This document shows, piece by piece, positions 33,045-44,995 of a stretch of 64,000 nucleotides of DNA. The stretch lies in the NCBI GenBank assembly GCA_963775395.1, contig CAVZIX010000002.1, positions 62,001 to 126,000 on the forward strand, given 5' to 3'. Made by a program: the position numbers and the translations under genes. The notes below the pieces were generated by a model that made no database searches, had not been told where the DNA came from, and saw only the letters and a program-made list of their open reading frames with translations. This DNA is from JAIBJN01 sp963775395. Lineage in GTDB: Bacteria > Actinomycetota > Thermoleophilia > Gaiellales > Gaiellaceae. The stretch's first letter is position 1; the number at the start of each line of letters is the position of its first letter.

Positions 33045-34027
33045 ATGAAGGCGATCGTCCAGGACAGGTACGGGCCGCCGGAGGTGTTGGAGCTCAGGGA
33101 GATCGAGCGTCCGGCGGTCGGCGACGGCGAGGTGTTGGTGCGGTCCGCGCGGCCTCCGTCAATCCTCAGGACTGGCACCTCATGCGTGGCCACCCCCTTC
33201 ATCGTTCGGGCCACTGGGACCGGCCCGCGCGTCCCCACGAACCCGGTCAGGGGAACGGACGCGGCAGGGGAGGTCGAGGCGGTCGGCAAGAACGTCATAC
33301 GGCTCAGACCGGGCGACGAGGTCTTCGGCTGGTGTCAAGGCGCGTTCGCCGAGTACGTCTGTGCTGACGAGAGCCACTTCGTGCCGAAGCCTGCGGACCT
33401 CTCCTTCGAGGGCGCCGCCGCCCTTCCCCTGGCCGGGTGTACGGCGCGCCGATGCGGCCCGCCGTGAGAGGACAGCGCGCCACGCGGGGCCGTGGACGCG
33501 GACAGGAGGTCCTGATCATCGGTGCCGGGGGAGGCGTGGGCACCGTTCGCCGTGCAGATCGCCAAGGCCCTCGGGTGTCGCGTCACCGGGGCGTGCAGCA
33601 CGGCGAAGCTCGATCTCGTTCGTTCGCTCGGCGCGGACGACGCCATCGATTACACCCAGGAGGACTTCACGCGCGCCGAACGGCGCTACGACGTGATCTT
33701 CCAGCTGGCGGGGACCGCCTCGCCCGCTGCCTGCAGGACGTGTGCTCACCCCGACCGGGACGCTGGTGCTCAGCAGCGGTGAGGGCCGGTTCGCGGGAAT
33801 CGACCGCGTCGTCCGCGCGCTCGTCTCGTCACCGGTCGTGCGCCAGCGGCTCCGCCCGTTCCTCACCAAGGAGACCACCGAGGACCTCGAGACCCGTCAT
33901 CGCTCGTCGAAGCTGGCAAGGTCACGCCGGTCATCGACAGGACCTATCCGCTCAGCGACGTCCCGGAGGCCATCGCGTATCTCGAAGAGGGACACGCTCG
34001 GGAGGGAAAGTCGTGATCACGCTCTGA
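33045..34027 (+). pseudogene. Frameshifted zinc-type quinone oxidoreductase (MDR family)
   Basis: The start MKAIVQDRYGPPEVLELREIE is intact. Further pieces of the same family lie in all three frames: AASVNPQDWHLMRGHPF near 33150-33195, VEAVGKNVIRLRPGDEVFGWCQGAFAEYV in the first frame again, VLIIGAGGGVG near 33510, AKALGCRVTGACSTAKLDLVRSLGADDAIDY near 33560-33650, LTPTGTLVLSSGEG near 33745, and the usual end PLSDVPEAIAYLEEGHA then KVVITL at 34027. At least five frame changes occur. It cannot make a full enzyme as written. A possible PHO control cannot be judged. Confidence 0.85.
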
Positions 34028-35642
34028 GCGGAAGCGCGTCGAGCGGCCGCGTGTTCACGATGTCCGCAGTGGTGGCCCAGCCCCGGCGGGCCGTGGCGAT
34101 CGCCAGGCGCATGTTCCCGAGGCCGCGGATCGAGTGGGCGTCGGTCGAGGCGACGATGGGGACGCCGGCCTCGATGGCGAGGCGGATCTGGGGCGCGGCG
34201 AGGTCGAGGCGGTCGGGGAGGCCGTTCGTCTCGAGGGCGACGCCGGTCTCGAGCGCGGTCTCGATCACCGCCTCGAGGTCGAGCGCGTTGGGAGGACGGT
34301 GGTTGATGATCCTGCCGTGCGGATGGCTGAGGCAGGTCACCGCGGGATGGCGCATAGCCTCGATGACCTTCTTCGTCAGCGGCCCGCGCGCCTCGCGCTG
34401 GCCCGCGTGGAGGCTGAGCTGCACCCAGTCGAGCTCGGCCAGCACGTCGTCGGAAAGGTCGAGGGCTCCGTCGCTGCGGATGTCGACCTCGGTCCCTCGC
34501 AGGACGCGGAACGGCGCCAGCTCCTCGTTCGCCGCCGCGATCTCCTCGGCCTGGCGACGCAGGTCGTCGGCATCGAGCCCCGGGCACGACCCGGACGTTG
34601 CGCGTGTGGTCGCAGATCGCGACGTACTCGTAGCCGAGATCTCGCGCGGCCCTGCCCATCTCGAGCACGGACGCCTTGCCGTCGGACCAGGTCGTGTGGC
34701 AGTGAAGGTCGCCGCGGACGTCGTCAAGCTCGACCAGCGCCGGCGGCACGCCGCGAAACGGCTCCTCGCGGAGCTCGGGCGGACACCAGGGGACGCCGAG
34801 GGCCGCGAAGACATCCGCCTCATCGGCGGCTTCGGGGAGCGGCCCCAAGCGCGTCGACGTAGCGGCGAGTGCCGGTCGCACGCAGGAGGTCCGTGCCGAA
34901 GCGGGCCGGCTCGGCGAACGACGAGCTCGAGCGGGATGCCCTCGACGGTGACGCCCACCGCGCGCCCCGGCGCCCGCTCCACCACGGCGACGATCGCGGG
35001 CAGGCTTTCGAAGCGCTCCAGCACCGCGTCGGCCTCATCGGAGGCGACCACGACCGCGAGCTCGAACGACACATCCGCCCAGCGGCGAGGATCGCCCGCC
35101 ACCTGGCCGCGGAGCGCCACCGCGACCTCCTCGGTCAAGTCGCGCGCACGGTTCAGGGTCAGGCCCTGTCGCGGCTCGGTTCGCTCCTGCTCGAGCCGCT
35201 CCAGGAGGCGCTTCTCGGTCGACGGTCCGATGCCGCGCACCTCCTGCAGCCGCCCCTCGCGAGCCGCGGCCCGCAGCTCGTCGACGGTGCGCACGCCGAG
35301 CACTCGTCCGATCTCGAGCATCCGCTTCGCGGAGACGCCCAGGAGGCGCCCCAGGCCCACGAGCTCCGGCTGAACCACTCGCTCGAGCTCGTCGAGCTCT
35401 GCGATCGTCCCGGTCTCGACGAGCTCGCGGAGACGGTTGGCGATGCCGGGGCCGATCCCGCGGAGCTCCTGCACCCGCCCTGCCCGTACGAGCTCCTCGA
35501 CCGGCGCGCGGGTCTCGCGGATCGTCTCCGCGGCCCGGCGATAGGCCCGGGACGTGTAGCGGCCGGACCCGGCCAGATCGAGCAGCGCCGCGAAAGCGTC
35601 GAGCCGCTGGGCGATTGCCTGGTTGTCGAGCGGGGCCGGCAC
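34017..35642 (-). pseudogene. polX: PolX-type DNA polymerase/PHP exonuclease with three frame changes
   Basis: The open frame spans 541 codons, but the protein follows it only in part. Residues 1-235 give the helix-hairpin-helix and Pol beta-like part (ELRGIGPGIANRL, EVRGIGPSTEKRL). Near 34918 the reading moves to another frame (AEPARFGTDLLRATG), near 34843 to a third (ADVFAALGVPWCPPELRE, VRGDLHCHTTWSDG, the PHP metal site), and near 34585 back (DADDLRRQAEEIAAANEEL to STDAHS). The last shift is one extra G in a run of Gs. The enzyme family fills short gaps and trims 3' ends in repair. Intact function depends on whether the shifts are real. Confidence 0.85.
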
Positions 35643-35692
35643 GTTGCGACTACTGTGCCAGCGCGTTCCCCGCCGCAGCCCTGCTCTCGAGG

Positions 35693-36449
35693 ATGGAAAA
35701 GGAGCTCGACAGCCTCTTCGCCGCGCCGCTCGACGACTTCGTTGCCGAGCGGGACGCGCTCGCCAAGCGCCTGCGCGCGGACGGCGACCGCGAGGCCGCC
35801 GACCGGGTCAAGGCGCTGCGGAAGCCGTCCGCCGCCGTGTGGGCGGTGAATCAGCTCGCGCGCAGGCAGCAGAAGGACTACCGCGCGCTCCTCGCGGCCG
35901 GCGACAGGCTCCGCAAGGCCCAGGAGCAGGTGCTCGGCGGAACGCTCGCCGGCGAAGCTTCAGGAGGCAGCGACTGCCGAGCGGGAGCTCGTCGACCGGC
36001 TGACCGAGAAGGGCCGCGCGGTGCTCGAGGTCGCCGGCCACACGCCGACCGAGGCGATGGTCCGTCGCGTGAGCGGCACTCTCCACGCCGCCGCAACGCG
36101 CCCGGACCTCCGGGAGGCGGCCGAGAGCGGGCGGCTCGAGCACGAGGAGGAGACGACGGGCTTCGGCTTCGACCTGCTGAGCCAGGTGCCGGCCGCGCCC
36201 AAGGCCGCCAAGCCGGCGGCGGGCAAGCGGGCGAGCGAGCGCAGGGAGGCAGCGCAGCAGCGCCTGAACGAAGCTCGCGAAGCGCTTGCAGACGCGCGCG
36301 AGGAGGCAAAGGACGCCGCCGCCGAGGTCAAGCGCCTGACGCGCGAGCTCGACGGCGCTACCGCAGAGGAGGAGCGGCGGGCGAAGGAGGTCGACCGGCG
36401 GGAGCGCGCGGTCGGGCAGGCCCAGGCGAAGCTCGACGAGCTCGACTGA
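35693..36449 (+). pseudogene. Coiled-coil protein of unknown function, one frameshift
   Basis: The first frame from ATG 35693 reads MEKELDSLFAAPLDDFVAER and AVWAVNQLARRQQKDYRALL, a known actinobacterial pattern. Near 35950 the reading moves by one base to KLQEAATAERELVDRL, LEVAGHTPTEAMVRRVSGTL and a long Ala/Glu/Arg coiled coil ending at 36449. Total about 250 aa. The gene faces away from polX and toward clpC. Function unknown. Confidence 0.75.
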
Positions 36450-36466
36450 GCCTGCCCGAACCGTCG

Positions 36467-39181
<2,715 letters not shown>

Positions 39182-39291
39182 TAGGCCCTCCTCCCGATCG
39201 ACTTGTGTCCAGAGGTACTACCCACCCGGGCACGCCCTAACCGGTCGAGCCGTAGCTGTTCTCGAAACCGATCCGTGAGAGACTCGAGCTA

Positions 39292-39474
39292 GTGGCCGAA
39301 GGCGAGCCTGAGGAGATTCTCAGAGCGATCGACCAAGCTGAGGAGCTGGGCGGAGCGGCCGAGCGTCGCGCGCGGACGTACCTCGCGGTACATGACGTGC
39401 TCGACCACACGAACCGCGACCTCCGGCTCCTCGTGCTCGAGGTCTCGTCAGGCGATCAGGGCGCCGGGAAGTAG
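39292..39474 (+). CDS. Possible small helical protein
   Basis: 60 aa from GTG 39292, overlapping the end of the facing kinase gene by 19 bases. The sequence is amphipathic and well ordered (EILRAIDQAEELGGAAERRA, YLAVHDVLDHTNRDLRLLVLE) and less Arg-rich than chance frames here. No SD is obvious. It could be a small conserved protein or a chance frame. Confidence 0.4.
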   Translation: MAEGEPEEILRAIDQAEELGGAAERRARTYLAVHDVLDHTNRDLRLLVLEVSSGDQGAGK

Positions 39475-40466
39475 CAGCGGATCGTGAGGCCCTGTCCCCG
39501 CTCGCCTTGCGCCTCGACGGTTCCGCCGGCCGAGTTGATCACGTGCTTCACGATCGCCAGGCCGAGCCCTGTCCCGCGCGAGGCCCGCGCTCGGTCGCCG
39601 CGGTAGAAGCGTTCGAAGAGGCGAGGGACGTCCTCCGCGAGGACCCCGACGCCGTCGTCGGCGACGATGAACGCCACGCCGCCGTCTTCGTGACGCAGCG
39701 ACAGGGACACGTGGGCGCCGGGCCCGGCGTACCGGACGGCGTTCTGCGCGAGATTCTGGACGACCACCCGGATCATCCGCGGGCGCATCGGGAGCTCGGC
39801 GTCCTCGTCCGCCTGCACCTCGATCACCACGCCGGCACGCGCGGCCTGTTCCTGGAGGCTCTCGACGACCTCGACGATGATCGGGAACACCCGGGTCGTG
39901 CCGAGCCCCACGACCTCGTGCCCGGACTCGAGCTCGGAAAGGAAGAGGATGTCGTCGATCAGCTCGCGGATCTGGTCGACCTCGCCCTGGGCCTGCTCGA
40001 CGAGCTCGATCACGTCGGAGCCGGGCAGCGTCGCGGTCTCGAGGAGGGCGAGCACGCGGGCGAGAGGCGTGCGCAGCTCGTGGGAGACCGCGGCCGTGAA
40101 GCCGGCGCGCAGCTCCTCGTAGGCCGCCATGTCGCCGGAGTCGCGCGCGTACACGATCGTCTCGCGGCGGCCGTCGACCTCGTACGGGATCGTGAGCGTG
40201 TCGGCCTCGCGCAGCGCGTCGGGCGCGACTGCGCCCTCCTCGAGCCCGCCCAGGAGCTCGCGCGCCCGCCGGCTCGCGGCCACGACTCGATCGTGGTCGT
40301 CGAGGACGACGACGATCTCCCGGCTCTCCTCGACGAGGGCGCGCCCGCGCCGGGCCTCGAGGCGAAGCGCGTCGAGGCCCTGGTCCGACCGCGGGCCGTT
40401 CTGTTGACGTCGGAGGAAGCGCCGCACCTCGGCGTGATCGTAGCCACGCGTCGGCACGGCGAACAA
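39456..40466 (-). CDS. Sensor histidine kinase, PhoR/SenX3-like
   Basis: 336 aa. A PAS-like part (IVVVLDDHDRVVAASRRARELLGG) is followed by the dimerisation box FTAAVSHELRTPLARVLALLE with the phospho-accepting His (about residue 138), N-box VVQNLAQNAVRYA, G1 IVADDGVGV, F-box LFERFYRGD and G2 GTGLGLAIVKHVI. No transmembrane segment is seen, as if the membrane part of a SenX3-type kinase were missing. The first 20 residues (PTRGYDHAEVRRFL) instead recall a DivIVA start motif. The PhoP-like regulator lies at 41326 on the other strand. A PHO role is inferred from context. Confidence 0.88.
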   Translation of the reverse strand: MFAVPTRGYDHAEVRRFLRRQQNGPRSDQGLDALRLEARRGRALVEESREIVVVLDDHDRVVAASRRARELLGGLEEGAVAPDALREADTLTIPYEVDGRRETIVYARDSGDMAAYEELRAGFTAAVSHELRTPLARVLALLETATLPGSDVIELVEQAQGEVDQIRELIDDILFLSELESGHEVVGLGTTRVFPIIVEVVESLQEQAARAGVVIEVQADEDAELPMRPRMIRVVVQNLAQNAVRYAGPGAHVSLSLRHEDGGVAFIVADDGVGVLAEDVPRLFERFYRGDRARASRGTGLGLAIVKHVINSAGGTVEAQGERGQGLTIRCYFPAP

Positions 40467-40494
40467 TTCTTGCCGCGTGCCAGTCTCACTTCAC

Positions 40495-41244
40495 ATGAAG
40501 CGGAGAGCGGCAGTCGTCGCCCCTGGGGCGCTCGTCGTCCTCGCGATCGTCGTCGCGGCTGCCGGCTGCGCCCGTCAGGAGACGGCGGGGGGCGCGCCCA
40601 CCGAGCCTGACGCCGCCCTCGACTGCGCGTACCCGCTTCACTGGAACGAGGCTCGCTACGAGCCGGGTATCGACCTGCCGTCGTCGTCGAGGCTCGGTCC
40701 CGAGCTCGGTCCCGGCGTCGTTCTCGGCTGCGGGAGCGAGGAGACGGGCTACTACCCCGACGAGAACGTGCACGTGCGACGCATCGAGGGCATCGACCCT
40801 TCCGTCGCGGTCGCGGCCGAGATGGCGGATGCCGACCGGCCGATCGTCTGGCTCGGGCACGGATACCTGGTCGAGAGCCCACGCCATCCCTTGCACTCCG
40901 CCATCGCGACCAGCCAGGGCCTGGACGGCCACGAGGGTTTCATCTGTGGCGCGCTCCGGACGACGACGGCGCGCGCGCTTTCGACGCCCGCTCCAGGTCA
41001 GCCCTTGGAAGTCGAGGCAGATGATCCGGAGGTTGAGGCCCTTCTCACCGAGCCGGGAACCCAGCGCCTCGTCTCTGTCGAGGCCGACACGTACGTCTCG
41101 GGGCTCGAGCGCCACGGCGTCCCCTACGTCGAGCGGGGCGACGAGTTCGTGCTCGCCCTCCGCCCGTGCGATGGAAACGAGAACGAGCCCGGCCTGGCCG
41201 GCCTCCGCCTGCTCATCGCGGACAGCATCGAAGGCGGGAGCTGA
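40495..41244 (+). CDS. Putative lipoprotein between sensor kinase and response regulator
   Basis: 249 aa from ATG 40495. MKRRAAVV plus a hydrophobic stretch ends in a lipobox (VAAAGC, Cys about 24). The mature part contains CAYPLHWNEARYEPG, GCGSEETGYYPDENVHV, GHGYLVESPRHPLHSA, FICGALR and a C-terminal RPCDGN, so several Cys and His residues. The family is not recognised. The position between a kinase and a PHO-type regulator suggests a part in phosphate sensing or scavenging, but this is inference only. Confidence 0.7.
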   Translation: MKRRAAVVAPGALVVLAIVVAAAGCARQETAGGAPTEPDAALDCAYPLHWNEARYEPGIDLPSSSRLGPELGPGVVLGCGSEETGYYPDENVHVRRIEGIDPSVAVAAEMADADRPIVWLGHGYLVESPRHPLHSAIATSQGLDGHEGFICGALRTTTARALSTPAPGQPLEVEADDPEVEALLTEPGTQRLVSVEADTYVSGLERHGVPYVERGDEFVLALRPCDGNENEPGLAGLRLLIADSIEGGS

Positions 41245-41249
41245 GCCGC

Positions 41250-41272
41250 CTTCACCACTTCTTCACCACTGC
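41250..41272 (+). promoter_or_regulatory. PHO box upstream of the response regulator
   Basis: CTTCACCACTT-CTTCACCACTG, two repeats with an 11-base period, 54 bases before the GTG of the regulator. This suggests autoregulation. Confidence 0.8.
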
Positions 41273-41325
41273 GCTACCTTTCCGGTACCCCCGTGTGCCC
41301 GTCCGGAGGGCAGAATCGAGGCAGC

Positions 41326-42021
41326 GTGCCGAAGGTGCTCATCATCGAGGACGACGACGTCATCGCCGAGGGCATGTCACGACACCTCACCACAGCGGGC
41401 TTCGACCCGCTCTGGGTGAACAAGGGCGAGTCGGGCCTCGCGCGCCTCCGCTACGAGCGGCCGGACGTGTGCGTCCTCGACCTCATGCTTCCCGGCATCG
41501 ACGGCTGGAAGCTGATCGAGACGGCGCGCTCCGAGGGGATCGGAACGCCGATCGTCGTCGTGAGCGCCCGCGGGACGGAGCACGACCGCGTGCACGCCCT
41601 CGAGATCGGCGCCGACGACTACCTCGTGAAGCCGTTCTCCATGAAAGAGCTTGTCGCGCGCGTGCGCGCGGCGGCTCGTCGCGGTGTCCGCGTCCAGGAC
41701 GAACGTCGCGGCGAGCCAATCGAGATCGCGGAGCTCATCGTCGACCCGTTGAACGTTCAGGCCTACGTCAGCGGCGAGAGCGCGGAGCTGACGCCCACCG
41801 AGTTCCGCCTCCTCTACGCGCTCGCGCTGGAGCAGGGGCGGGTGGTCACGCGCGACGAGCTCCTCCAGAAGGTGTGGGGCCGCCGGCTGACGCACCGCGA
41901 CCGCACCGTGGACGTCTTCGTCCGCAAGATCCGGGACAAGCTCGAGTCGTTCGGCCCCGGCCACACGTTCGTCCAGACGCGCTACGGCGTCGGCTACAAG
42001 CTCGAAGCAGTTCCGAAATAG
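41326..42021 (+). CDS. phoP: OmpR/PhoP-family response regulator
   Basis: 231 aa from GTG 41326. Receiver domain: acidic pocket IIEDDDV, phospho-accepting Asp in VLDLMLPGIDGWK (about residue 54), Ser/Thr in VVSARG, Lys in DDYLVKPFS. C-terminal winged helix: LTPTEFRLLYALALEQGRVVTR, ELLQKVWG, RTVDVFVRKIRDKLE and RYGVGYKLE. With a PHO box in front and PhoX behind, it is the likely PhoP/RegX3 regulator of this region. The naming is from context and family. Confidence 0.88.
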   Translation: MPKVLIIEDDDVIAEGMSRHLTTAGFDPLWVNKGESGLARLRYERPDVCVLDLMLPGIDGWKLIETARSEGIGTPIVVVSARGTEHDRVHALEIGADDYLVKPFSMKELVARVRAAARRGVRVQDERRGEPIEIAELIVDPLNVQAYVSGESAELTPTEFRLLYALALEQGRVVTRDELLQKVWGRRLTHRDRTVDVFVRKIRDKLESFGPGHTFVQTRYGVGYKLEAVPK

Positions 42022-42101
42022 GTTTTTCGGAGGGATTGACACGACGCAGCCTGTGCCGCCGGGCCGCGCTGCTCGCCCCGATGCGCGTCCTCAGTCGCGC
42101 C

Positions 42102-42118
42102 CGTAGCCTCCGGCTACG
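42102..42118. repeat. Perfect hairpin in the regulator-CBS gap
   Basis: CGTAGCC-TCC-GGCTACG, a 7-bp perfect stem in a 207-base gap. No T-run follows. It may be a weak terminator or a dispersed palindromic unit. Confidence 0.4.
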
Positions 42119-42228
42119 AACACTCCCTGCGTCCTTGCCTCGGAACGACCATCACGCCCCGACGACGAGCGGCGTTCCGCCAAGCCCTCCAGCCGACGAA
42201 GCTGCGCGGTCGCCTTTAGGATCGGCGG

Positions 42229-42618
42229 GTGCCGGTGATCGCGAACCACATGTCGCGCGACCTCCTGATGATCGACCCCGAGGAGCGGGTCGCCGAGGCG
42301 GCGCGGCAGATGGTCGGCCGGGGTGTGGGCGCCGTGCTCGTCATGAATGGGGACAAGCTCGAGGGGATCCTCACGGAGCGCGACGTGCTCAAAGCAGTCG
42401 CGACGGGTCTCGCCGAGGACGCGCGCGTGCGCGAGTGGATGACGAGGCACCCGGAGACGATCGAAGCCTCGGAGGCGACAGGCCAGGCCGCGGCGCTCAT
42501 GATCCACGGCGGCTTCCGGCACCTCCCGGTCGTGGACGACGGGAAAATCACCGGAATCGTCTCGATCCGCGACCTCATGCGCGTGACGCTCGAGGACTCC
42601 GCGCCCCGCGGCGCGTAG
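42229..42618 (+). CDS. Two-CBS-domain protein
   Basis: 129 aa from GTG 42229. Two CBS repeats: SRDLLMIDPEERVAEAARQM with GVGAVLVMNGDKLEGILTERDVLKA, and WMTRHPETIEASEATGQAA with HLPVVDDGKITGIVSIRDLMR. Such free CBS pairs bind adenine nucleotides and act as energy sensors. A TAGGAT box ends six bases before the GTG, so the mRNA is probably leaderless. It lies between the PHO regulator and phoX. Confidence 0.9.
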   Translation: MPVIANHMSRDLLMIDPEERVAEAARQMVGRGVGAVLVMNGDKLEGILTERDVLKAVATGLAEDARVREWMTRHPETIEASEATGQAAALMIHGGFRHLPVVDDGKITGIVSIRDLMRVTLEDSAPRGA

Positions 42619-42621
42619 TCC

Positions 42622-42650
42622 CCTTTCACCTCCCCGTCACCCGCTCTTCA
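42622..42650 (+). promoter_or_regulatory. Triple PHO box upstream of phoX
   Basis: TTTCACCTCCC, CGTCACCCGCT, CTTCACC: three TCACC units at strict 11-base spacing, about 80 bases before the phoX start. Confidence 0.85.
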
Positions 42651-42728
42651 CCGATCCGCTCCCCACGGTCGGCCGCTCCTGGCCGAGACTCGGCCGCAGC
42701 ACACGTCGACTCGGGGAGGTACGACCAC

Positions 42729-44126
42729 ATGGACACGCTCGACCGCAAGACGCTGCTGCGCCGCGGCCTGCTCGCGGGTGGTGGTATCGCGGCGCTCGGC
42801 CCGCTGCACTCGCTCGGCGCCCAGGTTGCACACGGCGCGAGGCCGCCGCGCGTGGTCGGCTACGGGCCGCTCGTCAACAAGGGTGACCTCTGGCTGCCCG
42901 AGGACTTCAACTACAGGATCATCCAGCGCCAGGGCGAGCTGATGAGCGACGGGAACCTCGTCCCGGGGATCTTCGACGGAATGGCTGCATACCCCGGGAA
43001 GCGCGGGACGATCGTGCTGATCCGCAACCACGAGAACCGACGCCAGGCCGGCGAGATCCCGGTGATCGTCCCCGACGCCCTCAAGTACGACCCGACGCCC
43101 TCCTACAACGCGGGGAACACGAAGGTCGTCATCGACACCGGCCCGCGCAAGGGCGACTTCAAGGTGCTCGACACGTTCGCCGTCCTCGGCGGGACGGACA
43201 CGAACTGCGCGGGCGGCACGACGCCCTGGGACTCCTGGATCACGTGCGAGGAAGTCGTGAACCGGAGCTCGGCGGGGATCAAGCACGGCTACGTCTTCGA
43301 CGTCCCGTCCGGCGCGACCGGCCCTGTGAAGGCGGAGCCGATCATCGGCGCCGGCCGCTTCGTGCACGAGGCGTCGCTCTTCTTCGGCGGTGCGCTCTAC
43401 CAGACCGAGGACCGCACGAGGTCGGCGTCGAACCCGGCCGGGGCGGCTTTCTACCGCTACATCCCGAACCCACCGTACGGTGCGAAGAACCCGCTCTCGG
43501 AGACCACCGGCGTGCTCCAGGCGCTCAAGCTCAAGGACGAGCCGCTCGCGAACATGGACCTGGACCGCGTCCCGCTCGACCCGATGCCCGTCGAGTGGGT
43601 GACCATCGACAGCCCCGACCACGAGGACGACACGGACAGCGGCCCGCTCGCCACGCGCAACCAGGCCAGGGCCAAGGGCGCGGCCGCCTTCAACCGCCTC
43701 GAAGGCATGTGGGTCGGAGGCAAGAAGGTCTACTTCGACGTCACCAACGGCGGCGAGGCCGGCCAGGGCCAGGTCTGGGAGTACGACCCCGAGCGCGAGA
43801 CGCTCACCCTCATCTACGAGTCGCCGAACGAGGGCGCGCTCTCGTTCCCGGACAACGTCGTCATCGTCCCGAAGACCGGCCACATCCTGCTCCAGGAGGA
43901 CGGCGCGGGCGAGCAGTTCCTGCGCGGCGTGTCCGTCAAGGGCGAGATCTACGACTTTGCCAAGACCGCGGCCAACTCGACCGAGTTCGCGGGCGGCTGC
44001 TTCGACCGGCTCGGCCAGATCCTCTTCGTGAACCAGCAGGGAGACCGCGGCAACCTCCCCGGCGGCCCTGCCAACGGCGGCGCCGTCACGTACGCGATCT
44101 GGGGTCCCTGGAAGTCGACCAACTAG
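42729..44126 (+). CDS. phoX: PhoX-type alkaline phosphatase (DUF839), Tat-exported
   Basis: 465 aa. The N-terminus DRKTLLRRGLLAGGGIAALG is a Tat-type leader (RR followed by a mild hydrophobic core). The mature protein shows the PhoX beta-propeller pieces: RNHENR, TNCAGGTTPWDSWITCEE, FVHEASLFFGGALYQTEDR, a GLALEGMWVG-like block (here FNRLEGMWVGGKKVYFD), PDNVVIVPKTGHILLQEDG and EFAGGCFDRLGQILFVNQQG. PhoX enzymes release phosphate from monoesters outside the cell using calcium and iron. The triple PHO box fits induction under phosphate hunger. A strong terminator follows. Confidence 0.93.
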   Translation: MDTLDRKTLLRRGLLAGGGIAALGPLHSLGAQVAHGARPPRVVGYGPLVNKGDLWLPEDFNYRIIQRQGELMSDGNLVPGIFDGMAAYPGKRGTIVLIRNHENRRQAGEIPVIVPDALKYDPTPSYNAGNTKVVIDTGPRKGDFKVLDTFAVLGGTDTNCAGGTTPWDSWITCEEVVNRSSAGIKHGYVFDVPSGATGPVKAEPIIGAGRFVHEASLFFGGALYQTEDRTRSASNPAGAAFYRYIPNPPYGAKNPLSETTGVLQALKLKDEPLANMDLDRVPLDPMPVEWVTIDSPDHEDDTDSGPLATRNQARAKGAAAFNRLEGMWVGGKKVYFDVTNGGEAGQGQVWEYDPERETLTLIYESPNEGALSFPDNVVIVPKTGHILLQEDGAGEQFLRGVSVKGEIYDFAKTAANSTEFAGGCFDRLGQILFVNQQGDRGNLPGGPANGGAVTYAIWGPWKSTN

Positions 44127-44161
44127 CTCCTCTTCACCGCACGGGCGTCGCCCGCCCGCAA

Positions 44162-44198
44162 AGCAGCCCGCCTCCCTCACGGCGGGCTGCTGCCTTTT
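44162..44198 (+). terminator. Rho-independent terminator behind phoX
   Basis: AGCAGCCCGCC (44162-44172), loop TCCCTCAC, GGCGGGCTGCT (44181-44191), then GCC and TTTT. A perfect 11-bp stem. Confidence 0.88.
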
Positions 44199-44257
44199 CC
44201 CATGACATTCACCAGTCCGTTGCCCACGTGCGGGCGTGTGCGCCAGACACTCTGAGC

Positions 44258-44995
44258 ATGGGTCAGGGGAACGGAACGCCGTCGCTTCTCTGCGAGCTCC
44301 ACGCGCACACCACCTGGAGCGACGGGGAGCTCACGCTCCGCGAGCTTGTCGACCTCTACGGCGGTGCGGGCTTCGACGTCCTCTGCGTCACCGACCACGT
44401 CCTCCGCAGCGCCGATCCGTGGCGGGTGCCCGAGTCCTGCGTCCACGAGGCGAACTTCTCGTCCTACCTGGCGGCGATCGACCTGGAGGCGGAACGGGCG
44501 CGCGCGCTCTATGGGATGCTGGTCGTCCCCGGGCTCGAGCTGACCCACAACCACCGCGAGCCGGACGTCTCCGCGCATGCGCTCGCCGTCGGGCTCAGGC
44601 AGTTCGTCACGCCGGACCTCGGCCTCGTCGGCGCGCTGCTTGCCGCGCGCGAGGCCGGCGCGGCGCTGATCGCTGCCCATCCGCACGGGCCGGAGGGCGA
44701 TCCGAACCCCGCGCGGACGACGCGCCGCTTCTGGCGCGAGTGGGACACGCTCTCCCCGCTCCTGCACCGCGTGGAGCTCTTCAACCAGTCAGACGTCTAC
44801 GGCTGGGCAGCGACGGGCGAGCTTCCGGCCGTTGCGGGCGGCGACCTCCATCGGGCCGAGCACCTCTCCTCCTGGAAGACGCTCGTGCCCTGCGAGCAGG
44901 AGGAGCGGGCACTCGTCTCGCACCTGCGCTCGAGTCGCGCAACCTACCTGGTGCCGTTCCGCGCCTCGGCCGTCGAGGCCTCCGCGGCGGCCTGA
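44258..44995 (+). CDS. PHP-domain phosphoesterase
   Basis: 245 aa from ATG 44258. PHP metal motifs: ELHAHTTWSDGELTLREL, VLCVTDHVL, GLELTHNH, AHPHG and GGDLHR. The fold binds two or three metals and hydrolyses phosphoesters. It lies in the phosphate region behind phoX, with a weak PHO-like repeat upstream (TTCCCATGACA-TTCACC, about 44197-44213). No histidinol phosphatase is in the his cluster; this protein could fill that step, but the phosphate context favours scavenging. The last 52 bases overlap the facing MFS gene. Confidence 0.85.
   Translation: MGQGNGTPSLLCELHAHTTWSDGELTLRELVDLYGGAGFDVLCVTDHVLRSADPWRVPESCVHEANFSSYLAAIDLEAERARALYGMLVVPGLELTHNHREPDVSAHALAVGLRQFVTPDLGLVGALLAAREAGAALIAAHPHGPEGDPNPARTTRRFWREWDTLSPLLHRVELFNQSDVYGWAATGELPAVAGGDLHRAEHLSSWKTLVPCEQEERALVSHLRSSRATYLVPFRASAVEASAAA

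Noticed and set aside
42102..42118. Terminator after the response regulator gene
   Set aside because: The stem is perfect but there is no T-run; it is listed only as a hairpin.
44197..44225. PHO box before the PHP gene as a firm call
   Set aside because: Only one TTCACC is good; the other units (TTCCCA, GTTGCCC) are poor or off by one base, so it is mentioned only as weak.
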